Positions 28,967 through 40,125 of a stretch of 64,000 nt of DNA are shown here, one piece after another. The notes beneath the pieces are model-generated. The model had not been told where the DNA came from. It ran no database searches and worked only from the letters and a program-made list of their open reading frames with translations. The translations under genes and the position numbers were made by a program. Positions within the stretch are counted from its first letter, which is position 1. Each line of letters begins with the position of its first letter. Origin of the DNA: Peribacillus simplex (GTDB lineage: Bacteria; Bacillota; Bacilli; Bacillales; DSM-1321); NCBI RefSeq assembly GCF_001578185.1, contig NZ_CP011008.1, positions 5,281,501-5,345,500 on the forward strand. The letters are read 5' to 3'.

Positions 28967-29761
28967 TTATAACGTAACAAGTTCCGTTGGTCTTTTTGGA
29001 TCAGTGTCATATAAGGAGAATTGATCACCAACGATGATCCCCTTTGTTTTTAAGGTCTGTTCTACCGACATTCTTGCTAGATCCTTCATATTGTTATCAA
29101 GACTTAAGTGAGCCAAATAAATCCGCTTGGTCTTATCACCGGCCACTTCACTCATTGCAAGGGCTGCATCTTCATTACAAACATGACCAACATCACTTAA
29201 AATCCGGCGCTTAATGCTCCATGGATATTTTCCCATCCTCAACATGGACACATCATGGTTACTTTCGAATACATATGCATCGGCATTCGAGATGATTCCT
29301 TTCATCCGATCACTTACATACCCTGTATCAGTGATGACCACTAGTTTTTTGTCTTCATGATGAAAGACGTAAAACATCGGCTCTGCCGCATCATGAGAAA
29401 CACCAAAAGATTCTATATTAAGACTGCCGAACGTTTTGACCTGTTCCATTTCAAATGTGAATTTTTGTTCGGTTGCAATTTCACCGATTGATCGTTCCAT
29501 GGCATTCCATGTCTTTGCATTCGCATAGATCGGGAGTTTATGTTTTCTGGCAACCACGCCCAGACCTTTAATATGGTCGCTGTGTTCATGGGTAACAAGG
29601 ATACCGGATAACTTCGACATATCACGGCCTATATCCTGAAACAATGCTTCCAAAGCCTTACCGCTTAAGCCGGCATCGACAAGGAAAGATTGATCCTCCG
29701 TTTCCACGAATAAGGCATTTCCTGTACTCCCGCTTGCGAGAACACTAAAATGCATAGTCAT
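28967..29761 (-). CDS. walJ: WalJ (YycJ) metallo-beta-lactamase-fold protein
   Basis: A 264-residue metallo-beta-lactamase-fold hydrolase. The metal motif is [15 protein letters not shown] (HxHxDH), with later ligands in [10 protein letters not shown] and the C-terminal LAHLSLDNN. It is the last gene of the wal operon, six bases after walI, and is cytoplasmic. The family has been connected with coordination of cell division and chromosome replication and with DNA exonuclease-like activity, but its exact role is unsettled. Confidence 0.93.
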   Translation of the reverse strand: MTMHFSVLASGSTGNALFVETEDQSFLVDAGLSGKALEALFQDIGRDMSKLSGILVTHEHSDHIKGLGVVARKHKLPIYANAKTWNAMERSIGEIATEQKFTFEMEQVKTFGSLNIESFGVSHDAAEPMFYVFHHEDKKLVVITDTGYVSDRMKGIISNADAYVFESNHDVSMLRMGKYPWSIKRRILSDVGHVCNEDAALAMSEVAGDKTKRIYLAHLSLDNNMKDLARMSVEQTLKTKGIIVGDQFSLYDTDPKRPTELVTL

Positions 29762-29767
29762 CTATAC

Positions 29768-30562
29768 TCACTCCAGTATTTTTTCTTCTGTATTTAATTC
29801 AATGACCTCTCCATCAATAGCATTCACGAAGAGATCCGTTTTGTCATTAAGGACCACCCACCATGTTGGCACAAGTAAATGTGATACAGATGTCGTCTGC
29901 AGCGAATTATAAAAACCTAGTTTTACATTCGTGACTTTGCTTTTGGGATCAATATCACCATTATCATATAAAGCTCCAATAGCAGTTAAAGCAGGTATCA
30001 ATTCCTTGGGTTTATTGAATTTTTTAATCCCCTCTAAATACATCTGTTCATAGGAGACGATTTCACCCTTTTTGTTCAGATATAAAGTGACCTTGCCCTT
30101 ACTATTGTTATAAAACATCTTTTTATCTTCCACTTGATAGCAGATGATGGTCTGACTGATTTTATCATAGCTCCAAAAGTGATAGTCAGCTCCATTTAAT
30201 ATATACTCCTTCAGGAATATATCAAGGTCTGCAGCATGAATTTCCGCTTTCATGCTAACCGGTGTTTTAAATGTACCTACGAGCTTCTTATCATCGATGA
30301 TTTTTGCTTTTTGATTTTTCAGGTCCTGTATATCTTTCTTCTCGAAAGTCTTGCTTTGGGCAATTAGGAATTGATCCAACTTTTGTTTCGGAAGTGGGGT
30401 TTCTATTGAAATCTCATCTTCTTTCAAGATTTCATCTATAGAAGACTCCGTGAAATTTTCTATTTGGTAGTCATTAATCTTTTCCAGGAATTGATAAAGA
30501 AGAAAAATATTCAAAATGAAAAAGACCATGATGAAAATTGACTTTGTATTATTCCAATCCAC
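29768..30562 (-). CDS. walI: WalI (YycI), regulator of WalK
   Basis: A 264-residue single-pass membrane protein with the anchor at residues about 6-25 (KSIFIMVFFILNIFLLYQF) and an extracytoplasmic YycI domain. With WalH it forms a ternary complex that restrains (Bacillus) or modulates WalK kinase activity. The start is GTG at 30562, eight bases after GGAGG, giving the expected VDWNNTKSIF N-terminus. The longer open frame would run into walH. It overlaps the walH end by 14 bases. Confidence 0.92.
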   Translation of the reverse strand: MDWNNTKSIFIMVFFILNIFLLYQFLEKINDYQIENFTESSIDEILKEDEISIETPLPKQKLDQFLIAQSKTFEKKDIQDLKNQKAKIIDDKKLVGTFKTPVSMKAEIHAADLDIFLKEYILNGADYHFWSYDKISQTIICYQVEDKKMFYNNSKGKVTLYLNKKGEIVSYEQMYLEGIKKFNKPKELIPALTAIGALYDNGDIDPKSKVTNVKLGFYNSLQTTSVSHLLVPTWWVVLNDKTDLFVNAIDGEVIELNTEEKILE

Positions 30563-31880
30563 TTTGATCGCCTCCCGTATCTCCAGGCACAATAAACCAT
30601 TTATCGCCGATACGATAATACCAAGTGGGTACAAGTGTAACTAGTGTAACAAGTTTGGAATCCAGGGATTTATTCAGTTGATAGCCAATCGAGATGTCCT
30701 CCACGCTCTTAAAGTCGATATTATCTTTCGATTTCAACTGATTCAAGACTTCTCTACCACTTGGTAAAGTCTCTACCGATTCTTCTGAAGGGAGGACTGA
30801 GGCAAGTGAAAAGTACGGGCGCTCGTAGCTATAAATTTCTTCTTTCCCCCAAATTTGCTCGATTTCAGTCATTCCGGATTCATTGAAGGCCGGATAACCA
30901 TTTACGAATAAGCGGAATACCACTCGTTGCTCATTCTCCGACATATAAGCAAAACGATAATTATTATCTTCCCAACCAGCATGATCATTGATGAAATCAA
31001 TGCTCTTTTGCAGAAGGTCACCGGAACTGTCAAATAACTTGTCCTTTTGTGCCGGATTGATATAAGAAATTAGGTAATTCTCTTTATTGATCGTCATCAG
31101 TCTTGTTCCATCCGTGTATTCCTCACCGGTCGAAACAGGTTCTTGGCGTACATACTTCGGATCATTAAATAATGCATTTTTTAGGTTTCCAATATCCAAA
31201 TTGTCAATATAATATTGAAGTTTGTTGACCTCTATGGATTTTTCCGGAACGAACAACGTCCTTTTGCTGTTTATGGTTTCGGCCGTGTATTCAGGGTGCT
31301 TACTGTAAGAACCCGTATAAAAATCATCCATGAAATCTCTTAGTCTTTTAGAGTCGACCATACCTTGATATATCTTCTCTTGATCGTAAGAAACAAAATA
31401 AACGGCAGATTCATTACCGCTGATATCCTTTTGTTTAATGATGATCCGATCAAATGAAAAGCCAGGCACGTCCTTATCGGTAATATTCAATACCGTTTTA
31501 TAGAGGGAAATGGGCACATCATCGGAAAATTCGATTTCAATCGACCCATCTTCATGGACAAAGTCATCAAATTTCCTTTGCAGCCTTTTTACGGATATCT
31601 CTTTTACGCCGGTAAAACTCCATTGCGAAAATTCTTTTTCCATTTTATTTATTTCCACCGGATTGGAAGTCTGGAAATGTTGCCCATTTCCATGAAAAAG
31701 GATACTTACTGGTTTAACTACATCACTAACAATCTGGACATCGCTTTTAATCTTTATATAATTCGATTGGTCACCAAATTTATCATATTCAGGCTCATAC
31801 GTCCAAATGCTCCAAGTCAAAAAAATGCTTGTCCCAACCAAAATAATCAGTATGATACTTTTTGCACGTTCAAAATTCAT
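30549..31880 (-). CDS. walH: WalH (YycH), regulator of WalK
   Basis: A 443-residue protein with one N-terminal membrane segment (residues about 8-26) and a large extracytoplasmic YycH domain. It partners WalI to control the essential WalK sensor kinase. ATG 31880 overlaps the walK TGA (ATGA), so translation is coupled. It has standard family architecture and length. Confidence 0.92.
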   Translation of the reverse strand: MNFERAKSIILIILVGTSIFLTWSIWTYEPEYDKFGDQSNYIKIKSDVQIVSDVVKPVSILFHGNGQHFQTSNPVEINKMEKEFSQWSFTGVKEISVKRLQRKFDDFVHEDGSIEIEFSDDVPISLYKTVLNITDKDVPGFSFDRIIIKQKDISGNESAVYFVSYDQEKIYQGMVDSKRLRDFMDDFYTGSYSKHPEYTAETINSKRTLFVPEKSIEVNKLQYYIDNLDIGNLKNALFNDPKYVRQEPVSTGEEYTDGTRLMTINKENYLISYINPAQKDKLFDSSGDLLQKSIDFINDHAGWEDNNYRFAYMSENEQRVVFRLFVNGYPAFNESGMTEIEQIWGKEEIYSYERPYFSLASVLPSEESVETLPSGREVLNQLKSKDNIDFKSVEDISIGYQLNKSLDSKLVTLVTLVPTWYYRIGDKWFIVPGDTGGDQSGLE

Positions 31881-33709
31881 GACCAATCATCCTCTTCTTC
31901 CTGTTCGTAAGGAAGTGTAAAGAACACCGTAGTTCCTTTTCCATCCACACTTTCCGCCCATATTTTCCCGCCATGCGCCACGACCATTTCTTTTGCGATC
32001 GCTAAACCAAGCCCGGTCCCGCCCAAATTCCGCGACCTTGCTTTATCCACACGGTAGAAGCGGTCGAATATTTTATCAATGACGTTTTTCGGGATGCCCA
32101 CTCCTTGATCTGTAATGCTCACAATGATAAAGCCATCCGAAGCCCTGACGCGGAAAGTCACTTGACCCCCTTCAGGTGAGTACTTCAACGAGTTGGAGAT
32201 TACATTATAGAGAACCTGGGTGATTTTATCTTCATCAATATCCACGAAATAAGCTTCCTTAGGCACATCACGCTTAAACGTGATGTCATCATTTTTCGTC
32301 ATTTCAAAACGATCGATGATATGGTCATAGAATTTATTGAAATTCACCCAGCCCGTCTTAAGCCTGTAATCTTTACTATCCATTTTCGAAAGCTGTAACA
32401 GATCATTAACAAGCCTGATCATTCGCTCCGTTTCATTTTGGGTAACACTTAAAAAGGATGGAGCGATTTCCTCGTCCTTCCAAGCACCTTCAGCCAATGC
32501 TTCCAGGTAACTTCTCATCGTCGTTAGCGGAGTTCGTAGTTCATGTGATACGTTGGCAACAAATTCCCTGCGTTCGCCCTCGATTTTTTCCTGCTCTGTT
32601 ATATCATGCAAAACAGTAATCAAACCATTAACGAATCCCGTTTCCTTTTGAATGACCGAAAAGTTCCCCCTCAAAATGAAAGGCCGATTTTTTTTGCTGT
32701 AATCAAGGATGACGGACTCTCGCTCTTCCAGTAAATCCTCAAATTTAAACTCTTCTTCAAGACCCAAAACCTCGATGATCGGTTGGTTCATGACGGTTTC
32801 ACGCGAAACATTCAGTAATTGTGCCGCCGGTTCATTAATCAAGTTCACCCGACCGCGCCTATCAGTTGATATTACACCGTCCGTCATATTGGAGAGGACG
32901 GATGAAAGCTTACGGCGCTCTCCTTCTGTGCTTGATTGCGACTCTTGAAGCTTTTTAGTCAAATTATTGAAAGTGACGGCAAGCTGGCCAATTTCATCAT
33001 CGCCATATACCCTTACTTTTCTTGAGAAATTCCCTTTCGCCATCACCAAGGCCTGTTTTCTCATATCCGACATGGGTCGAGTGATCGTTCGTGCGAGCAG
33101 GATCCCCAAGATGGCCGTAATGACCAAGGCGATGGCCGTACCCGTCATGAAAATACCATTGATTTCATCCATCTGTTCAAAGACATTCTCCATCTCTGCT
33201 ATTACATAGACGGCGCCAATGACCTTCCCATTTGCTTCAATGGGTGTCGAAAGAACCCAGAGCCGCCTGCCGGTTTTCTGATCTCGAAATACGTCACTTT
33301 CTTCTTTTCCATTAATCAGCGTATTTTTAATAAGGACTTCCGTTGTCTTCTTCCCTACAATATCCTGGTTACTTCGGGCTGAAGTTCCAATCACACGCCT
33401 GCTGCGAGTGTCAATGACACGTACTTCCGAAATATCATTCGAAGAATTATCCGGGTCTTTCAATATCATTTCAATCGCTTCTTCGAGGGTTGGATCTTCC
33501 TCTCCCCTCTCTTTTTCCATTTCTTCACCAATACTGTAGGTAAGCAGGTTAACGTGACCTTTAATTGATTTCGTGAAGTTCCCGACAAGATTTTCTTCCA
33601 ATTCCCCAACAAAATATACCCCGATTATCTGCATCGCTACAAAAATGAGCAACACATAAATCAGAACAAATTTAAAATGGATTGAGCGAAAAAAACCAAC
33701 CTTTTTCAT
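31877..33709 (-). CDS. walK: WalK (YycG) cell-wall sensor histidine kinase
   Basis: A 610-residue sensor kinase: transmembrane segment 12-34, extracellular Cache-like domain about 35-182, second membrane segment 186-207, HAMP about 208-260, PAS about 265-370, HisKA with phosphorylated H389 in FVANVSHELRTPL, and a HATPase domain with DQGVGIPKNVIDKIFDRFYR and GGTGLGLAIAKE. With WalR it senses wall metabolism (lipid II or muropeptide status) and controls autolysins. It starts five bases after walR. It is essential in Bacillus. Confidence 0.96.
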   Translation of the reverse strand: MKKVGFFRSIHFKFVLIYVLLIFVAMQIIGVYFVGELEENLVGNFTKSIKGHVNLLTYSIGEEMEKERGEEDPTLEEAIEMILKDPDNSSNDISEVRVIDTRSRRVIGTSARSNQDIVGKKTTEVLIKNTLINGKEESDVFRDQKTGRRLWVLSTPIEANGKVIGAVYVIAEMENVFEQMDEINGIFMTGTAIALVITAILGILLARTITRPMSDMRKQALVMAKGNFSRKVRVYGDDEIGQLAVTFNNLTKKLQESQSSTEGERRKLSSVLSNMTDGVISTDRRGRVNLINEPAAQLLNVSRETVMNQPIIEVLGLEEEFKFEDLLEERESVILDYSKKNRPFILRGNFSVIQKETGFVNGLITVLHDITEQEKIEGERREFVANVSHELRTPLTTMRSYLEALAEGAWKDEEIAPSFLSVTQNETERMIRLVNDLLQLSKMDSKDYRLKTGWVNFNKFYDHIIDRFEMTKNDDITFKRDVPKEAYFVDIDEDKITQVLYNVISNSLKYSPEGGQVTFRVRASDGFIIVSITDQGVGIPKNVIDKIFDRFYRVDKARSRNLGGTGLGLAIAKEMVVAHGGKIWAESVDGKGTTVFFTLPYEQEEEDDWS

Positions 33710-33714
33710 AAGAA

Positions 33715-34422
33715 CTACTCCTGTTCAGGGTTACGCAGGTAATAACCGACCCCTCTTCTAGTTACAATCCAACCAGGATGGCTTGGATTGTCTTCAATCT
33801 TCTCACGAAGACGTCTGACCGTTACATCGACTGTCCGTACATCACCAAAATAATCATAGCCCCACACGGTCTGTAATAAGTGCTCCCTTGTCATGACCTG
33901 ACCGATATGCTTCGCTAAGTAATGAAGCAATTCAAATTCGCGATGAGTTAATTCAATCGTATCGCCCCGTTTGGATACCACATAGGCATCCGGATGGATG
34001 GTGAGCGTTCCTATCGTAATTTCCTTCGGTTCATTTTCTTGATCTGGGACCGGGACCGCTTGCTGACGTCTTAAGTTCGCCTTAACGCGGGCAATTATTT
34101 CCCGGGTACTAAATGGCTTTGTGACATAGTCATCCGCACCAAGCTCTAAACCTAAGACTTTATCTATCTCTGAATCCTTAGCCGTTAACATGATGATTGG
34201 CGTTTCATACTTCTTCCTTACTTCCCTGCAAACTTCCATCCCATCGCGCTGCGGTAGCATGATATCAAGTAAAATCAAATCAGGTTGCCGTTCTTCTACC
34301 ATTTTGAGGGCTTCATTGCCATCATAAGCACAAAAAACTTCATAGCCTTCCTTTTTTAGATTGAATTGTAATATATCGGCAATTGGCTTTTCATCATCCA
34401 CTACCAGAATCTTCTTATCCAT
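33715..34422 (-). CDS. walR: WalR (YycF) response regulator
   Basis: A 235-residue OmpR/PhoB-family regulator. The receiver domain has acidic pocket VVDDE and phospho-acceptor D53 ([13 protein letters not shown]). The C-terminal winged helix contains [20 protein letters not shown]. It binds direct repeats TGTWAH-N5-TGTWAH; three such hexamers lie upstream of the neighbouring peptidase gene. AAGGAG precedes ATG 34422. It is the first gene of the five-gene wal operon. Confidence 0.97.
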   Translation of the reverse strand: MDKKILVVDDEKPIADILQFNLKKEGYEVFCAYDGNEALKMVEERQPDLILLDIMLPQRDGMEVCREVRKKYETPIIMLTAKDSEIDKVLGLELGADDYVTKPFSTREIIARVKANLRRQQAVPVPDQENEPKEITIGTLTIHPDAYVVSKRGDTIELTHREFELLHYLAKHIGQVMTREHLLQTVWGYDYFGDVRTVDVTVRRLREKIEDNPSHPGWIVTRRGVGYYLRNPEQE

Positions 34423-34669
34423 GTGCTTATCTCCTTTTTAATAACTAAACTGAATCTATTAAAAACCGTGTCCTTATCCGGGACTTTATTCACTTTTCCT
34501 TCTGCTTGCACCAATCTAGCATCCCAGTTCAACAAATTTATATATATATACCCAATAAAAGGGACCGAACACCGGAATGAAAGCGAATTGTATCTATTCT
34601 ACTTTATCATTTTATAGGCATTAAATCACCTTTTTCCTATTATTCTCATCTATCTGTGAAGCAGAAGAA

Positions 34670-34692
34670 GTCCTCGAATATTTTTCGAAGAC
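34670..34692 (-). terminator. Hairpin after the M23 peptidase gene
   Basis: GTCCTCGAA pairs with TTCGAAGAC (one wobble) ten bases after the stop codon. The T-tract (TTCTTCTG) is weak, so some readthrough toward walR is possible. Confidence 0.55.
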
Positions 34693-34701
34693 TCCCATCG
34701 A

Positions 34702-36120
34702 TTACTGACTTATATAGTTTAGCGGATTTACAAGAGAACCGTTTTTATATATTTCAAAATGGAGGTGGACACCTGTGGAGTGCCCTGTTGAACCCATCAT
34801 GCCAATTTTCATGCCCTTCTCAATCTTTTGTCCAGCTTTTACATTTATTGAATCCAAATGGGCATATACTGTCTTATACCCGTTATTATGATTGATCGTT
34901 ATCTTATTTCCATACCCTCCGGAGTTTCCAGCAGTCTCGATTATCCCATGATCCGCTGCCGTTATGGTCCTGGTGGTTGGCCGGGCAATATCGATACCTT
35001 TATGAAGTTTCCCCCAGCGCTGCCCCTGCTTGCTGGAAATATAGCCCCCATCTGCAGGCCATGAATATGTACCGCTCCCCTGGGAAGGAACGACCTTCGT
35101 GCCTTTTCTAGTGACTTCCATTTTGGCTTTTTCCGTGTTTTCTTTTTTTACGATCGTTTCACTGATTTTCTTACCATTTGTTTCAGATACTGCATATGTG
35201 AATGCCTGAACCCCCTCATTGCCAATTTGTTCAGTAATGAGTTCACCCTTGGGAAGTTCGTCATCCTCCTTCACTTTCTTTTCGAAAGGAATCCTCTCTT
35301 CCTTTAATACTTCTCTTTCCACCATTACGTTCACATAGGGCGTAGGCTGGGTCACATAGAGATGCTCGCCCTTTTTAAGCCCTTTGCCCTCATCCTGTCC
35401 TGGATTTAGCTCTAACAGTTGATCCAGGTCCATATCATGCTGATTGGCAATTGCTTCAAGATCCTCATCTTCCATAGCCTCATAAAGCGTCTTTTCTTTC
35501 TTTCCTTCTTCTATCATGGAAAGGGTATCATCGACGGTCTTGATTTCAGCTGGATCGATCATTGATTCTTTAAACGTAACGGGAAGTGAAAACTTGATGT
35601 CCAGAATTCTACTTCCTGGTTCTTTTAACGGTTTTGCACCCGTTTCGTTTCCTTTTTTACCTGTTTCATATTCAGCGTATTCCTCTTCATTTACATATAA
35701 TAACTTGATTTTTTCCAAAACGTCCTCAGCATCATCCCTTGACGCAACATAAGCGACCGCCTGATTATCTATGTCGATTTCATACGCCTTTGCTTTCACA
35801 TTGAGCTTTTCTTGAATATGCTTTACAGCCTGATCTTCTTTTACTTCTTCATCAAATACCTCTTCAGGTACATATGACAGCTGCGACTCCCTATCGAATG
35901 TATAGTCTGGATAATCTCTCTGTGCTGCTTTTACCTTATCGGCTACGATCTCCTCTATTTCCGTTTCATCCGTCACACTTCCGACGAACTCATCATTAAG
36001 ATAAACATGCTGAATGGTGTCAGTTTTCGATATCCCTGCGGCCGTTGCCATATTTCCAGCAAGCAATAAAATGACCGAAACCATCAACAGGATGATCCCC
36101 TTACCTTTTGAGCTAAACAT
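34702..36120 (-). CDS. Cell-wall peptidase with G5 and M23 (LytM) domains
   Basis: A 472-residue secreted or membrane-anchored protein. It has an N-terminal hydrophobic signal (residues 8-28), a long acidic coiled region, a LysM-like segment (about 215-262, DLDQLLELNPGQ), a G5 domain (about 270-345, EREVLKEERIPFEKKV), and a C-terminal M23 peptidase (about 365-470). The zinc motifs are HKGIDIARP and HLHFEIYKNG. It should cut peptidoglycan cross-bridges. The position directly upstream of walR and the WalR-type boxes in its promoter suggest membership of the WalR regulon. Confidence 0.9.
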   Translation of the reverse strand: MFSSKGKGIILLMVSVILLLAGNMATAAGISKTDTIQHVYLNDEFVGSVTDETEIEEIVADKVKAAQRDYPDYTFDRESQLSYVPEEVFDEEVKEDQAVKHIQEKLNVKAKAYEIDIDNQAVAYVASRDDAEDVLEKIKLLYVNEEEYAEYETGKKGNETGAKPLKEPGSRILDIKFSLPVTFKESMIDPAEIKTVDDTLSMIEEGKKEKTLYEAMEDEDLEAIANQHDMDLDQLLELNPGQDEGKGLKKGEHLYVTQPTPYVNVMVEREVLKEERIPFEKKVKEDDELPKGELITEQIGNEGVQAFTYAVSETNGKKISETIVKKENTEKAKMEVTRKGTKVVPSQGSGTYSWPADGGYISSKQGQRWGKLHKGIDIARPTTRTITAADHGIIETAGNSGGYGNKITINHNNGYKTVYAHLDSINVKAGQKIEKGMKIGMMGSTGHSTGVHLHFEIYKNGSLVNPLNYISQ

Positions 36121-36401
36121 ATATTGTCCTCCTTAACGGCTCAGTCACCAATTAAGAAACTAATCAAATTTATTTTGAGATTTATTAGTCCAATTTAAAT
36201 ATCCACTTGCATATGACTGATTTCTATTATGATTTTTCACTCATAACTCTACCATAATAAAAAAAAAAACAAGAAACAGTCGTGATAATGTAATAGAACT
36301 GTATAAATGGTGACAACAAGTACCAATAAATATGCTAATGAGGAAGATTCGATACATTTCGAAATAAGGAGTGGACGTAAGCCCCGTAAGGATAAAAGCG
36401 G

Positions 36402-36459
36402 TTTATATGCCAATTTGGGTGAAATTGGTATGTTACAAATCGTTAACAATTCATTAACA
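36402..36459 (-). promoter_or_regulatory. Triple WalR-type repeat and -10 element upstream of the M23 peptidase gene
   Basis: On the minus strand TGTTAA (36459-36454), TGTTAA (36448-36443) and TGTAAC (36437-36432) are separated by exactly five bases each, giving two overlapping perfect matches to TGTWAH-N5-TGTWAH. A TATAAA -10 element follows at 36407-36402 without an obvious -35, the arrangement of an activated promoter. The implied leader is about 270 bases. Confidence 0.65.
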
Positions 36460-36495
36460 AGATTTCATTTATAATACATCTGGATGTAAAACAAA

Positions 36496-36523
36496 AAAAA
36501 CGCCCTAAAGGAAAGGCGTTTTT
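36496..36523 (-). terminator. Terminator of the tRNA cluster
   Basis: AAAAACGCC (36496-36504) pairs with GGCGTTTTT (36515-36523). A and T tracts lie on both sides; it is located after the last tRNA. Confidence 0.85.
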
Positions 36524-36531
36524 AAAAAGGA

Positions 36532-36604
36532 TGGCTCAGGACGGAATCGAACCGCCGACACAAGGATTTTCAGTCCTTTGCTCTACCGACTGAGCTACTG
36601 AGCC
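36532..36604 (-). tRNA. tRNA-Phe (GAA)
   Basis: A complete cloverleaf of 73 bases. The acceptor stem GGCTCAG pairs with CTGAGCC, the anticodon loop is CTGAAAA (GAA), and the T-loop is GGTTCGATTCC. CCA is not encoded. Confidence 0.96.
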
Positions 36605-36635
36605 AAATATTCTATTTTAGAACAAAAAAATAAAA

Positions 36636-36711
36636 TGGCGGTCCCGACGGGAATCGAACCCGCGATCTCCTGCGTGACAGGCAGGCATGTTAACCGCTAC
36701 ACCACGGGACC
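36636..36711 (-). tRNA. tRNA-Asp (GTC)
   Basis: 76 bases including an encoded CCA. The acceptor stem GGTCCCG pairs with CGGGACC, the anticodon loop is CTGTCAC (GTC), and the T-loop is GGTTCGATTCC. Confidence 0.96.
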
Positions 36712-36733
36712 AGTAAAGAATTATATAAAGAAG

Positions 36734-36805
36734 TGACCCATACGGGATTCGAACCCGTGTTACCGCCGTGAAAGGGCGGTGTCTTAACCGCTTGACCAAT
36801 GGGCC
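36734..36805 (-). tRNA. tRNA-Glu (TTC)
   Basis: 72 bases. The acceptor stem GGCCCAT pairs with ATGGGTC (one G-T pair), the anticodon loop is CTTTCAC (TTC), and the T-loop is GGTTCGAATCC. CCA is not encoded. Confidence 0.95.
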
Positions 36806-36813
36806 GAAAAAAA

Positions 36814-36889
36814 TGGTGAGCCATGAAGGATTCGAACCTTCGACCCTCTGATTAAAAGTCAGATGCTCTACCAACTGAGCTAATGGCTC
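36814..36889 (-). tRNA. tRNA-Lys (TTT)
   Basis: 76 bases including an encoded CCA. The acceptor stem GAGCCAT pairs with ATGGCTC, the anticodon loop is CTTTTAA (TTT), and the T-loop is GGTTCGAATCC. It is the promoter-proximal tRNA of the cluster. Confidence 0.96.
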
Positions 36890-37146
36890 GTTCTAATGAA
36901 ATGTAACTTTTCAGGATGTTTCACGTCTCAATGCAGCTACTCGCTTGATGTTGTTAATGCTTGTTCTATTGTGACGACGCTTTTGATAATATCATGGTTA
37001 TCATAGTTTAGGCAATAGTTTTTTTGAAATAAAATTATTTTTTTTTATCTTTTTCCTTTATCCTACTGTTTCAATCCATTCTTCCAATATCCCAGGTCTC
37101 TCGATTGTGACATCAGAATGCAGTGATTGATTCCAATAATGAAGAA
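36890..37146. other. Spacer between purA and the tRNA cluster
   Basis: It contains the tRNA promoter and, at the right end, a minus-strand open frame of about 30 codons without a start (ending ILEEWIETVG). That frame might be the tail of a lost gene. Nothing else recognised. Confidence 0.3.
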
Positions 37147-37168
37147 GAGCCGGCTAAAAAGCCAGCTC
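37147..37168 (-). terminator. Terminator of purA
   Basis: GAGCCGGCT (37147-37155) pairs with AGCCAGCTC (37160-37168) with one wobble. A moderately T-rich tail TTCTTC follows on the minus strand. Confidence 0.65.
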
Positions 37169-37179
37169 CATTTCATCAA

Positions 37180-38523
<1,344 letters not shown>

Positions 38524-38725
38524 TTATCAAACAAACCTATTTTATCAATAATCCAAAGTGGAAGTCAATACAAAATCCGAACGTTACACATTTCAAAAAA
38601 TACTTCGTTCGTAAATATGAAAAAAATCTTTCCGTTTTCAAAATTGGTTTTGGATTGTCAATCCTTATTCTGCCCTTTGATTTCTTTTATTATTATCACC
38701 AGTCCCTTTCTTTTTCCAAAATAAA

Positions 38726-38758
38726 AACAGCCCGCCATTGCATGAATGGCAGGCAGTT
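38726..38758 (-). terminator. Terminator of dnaC
   Basis: An imperfect 12-base-pair stem (38728-38739 with 38745-38756), followed on the minus strand by TTTTTATTTT, just after the helicase stop. Confidence 0.8.
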
Positions 38759-38760
38759 CC

Positions 38761-40125
38761 CTATGCGCCGGGAGACATCGAATCATCATCGAAGCGGCGT
38801 TCGAGGTTAACGAATTTATTATATTCTTTCACGAATGCAAGCGAAACCGTGCCTACTGGACCATTACGCTGTTTCGCTATAATGATTTCAATGATATTTT
38901 TATTCTCGGATTCTTTATCATAATAATCATCACGGTATAAGAATGCGACGATATCGGCATCTTGCTCGATACTCCCGGATTCCCTGATATCAGACATCAT
39001 CGGACGCTTATCCTGGCGCTGCTCCACTCCCCGCGATAGCTGGGAAAGGGCTATGACGGGCACTTTAAGTTCACGAGCGAGCGCTTTAAGTGAACGTGAA
39101 ATCTCGGATACCTCTTGCTGACGGTTGTCGCCTGAACGACCATCACCTTGAATTAACTGCAGGTAATCGATCAATATCATCCCAAGCCCATGTTCCTGCT
39201 TCAAACGACGGCATTTCGAACGAATTTCACCAATCCTCACACCTGGCGTATCATCGATATAAATGCCGGCATTCGACAAGCTTCCCATCGCCATCGTCAA
39301 TTTACGCCAATCCTCATCCGTTAAGGAACCTGTCCGTAAATTCTGAGCGTTGATATTTCCTTCAGCACAGAGCATACGCATAACGAGCTGCTCTGCACCC
39401 ATTTCAAGACTGAAAATCGCTACATTCTCCTCCGTTTTGGTCGCAACGTTTTGAGCGATATTCAATGCAAAAGCGGTTTTACCAACCGAAGGACGGGCAC
39501 CCACTATGATGAGGTCATTACGTTGGAACCCTGCTGTCATTCGATCCAGTTCAGCAAACCCTGTCGGTATTCCCGTGACATCCCCTTTACGGGTAGTCAA
39601 AATTTCTATGTTATCGTACGTCGCAACCAATACATCCTTAATATTTTGAAAAGACCCGGAATTCTTACGCTGGGCCACTTCCATGATCGTTTTTTCTGCT
39701 TCCCCGAGCAGCTCCTCGACCTCGTCCTCGCGACTGTAGCCTTCCTGAGCGATGTTGGTCGCTGTCCTGATCAAACGACGCAGCAATGACTTCTCCTCGA
39801 CGATGCGGGCATAATATTCAATATTGGCCGCGGTAGGTACCGATCCGGCCAATTCACTTAAATAAGAAACTCCGCCAACCTCTTCAAGGTTTTTTGTCGC
39901 AGCCAATTCCTCTGTCACCGTGATCAAATCGACAGCTTTTCCTTCGTCATTCAAATTAAGCATCACATTAAAGATTTTTTGATGAGAGCTTCTGTAAAAA
40001 TCCTCCGGAATCAAAACTTCCGATGTAACGGTCAATGAAGAGGGCTCAAGAAAAATGGCCCCTAGCACAGCCTGTTCGGCTTCTATATTTTGAGGGGGAA
40101 TCCTATCCTGAAATTGTTCTATCAT
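38761..40125 (-). CDS. dnaC: Replicative DNA helicase (DnaB family, DnaC in Bacillus)
   Basis: A 454-residue hexameric helicase that unwinds ahead of the fork. The N-terminal DnaB domain covers about 8-110, and the RecA-like ATPase has Walker A GARPSVGKTAFALN and Walker B MILIDYLQLI. It lacks an intein. It lies between purA and rplI as in Bacillus. Confidence 0.96.
   Translation of the reverse strand: MIEQFQDRIPPQNIEAEQAVLGAIFLEPSSLTVTSEVLIPEDFYRSSHQKIFNVMLNLNDEGKAVDLITVTEELAATKNLEEVGGVSYLSELAGSVPTAANIEYYARIVEEKSLLRRLIRTATNIAQEGYSREDEVEELLGEAEKTIMEVAQRKNSGSFQNIKDVLVATYDNIEILTTRKGDVTGIPTGFAELDRMTAGFQRNDLIIVGARPSVGKTAFALNIAQNVATKTEENVAIFSLEMGAEQLVMRMLCAEGNINAQNLRTGSLTDEDWRKLTMAMGSLSNAGIYIDDTPGVRIGEIRSKCRRLKQEHGLGMILIDYLQLIQGDGRSGDNRQQEVSEISRSLKALARELKVPVIALSQLSRGVEQRQDKRPMMSDIRESGSIEQDADIVAFLYRDDYYDKESENKNIIEIIIAKQRNGPVGTVSLAFVKEYNKFVNLERRFDDDSMSPGA

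Noticed and set aside
36917..36930. Third parS-like site near the tRNA genes (GTTTCACGTCTC)
   Set aside because: Only a half-site; the right half does not match.
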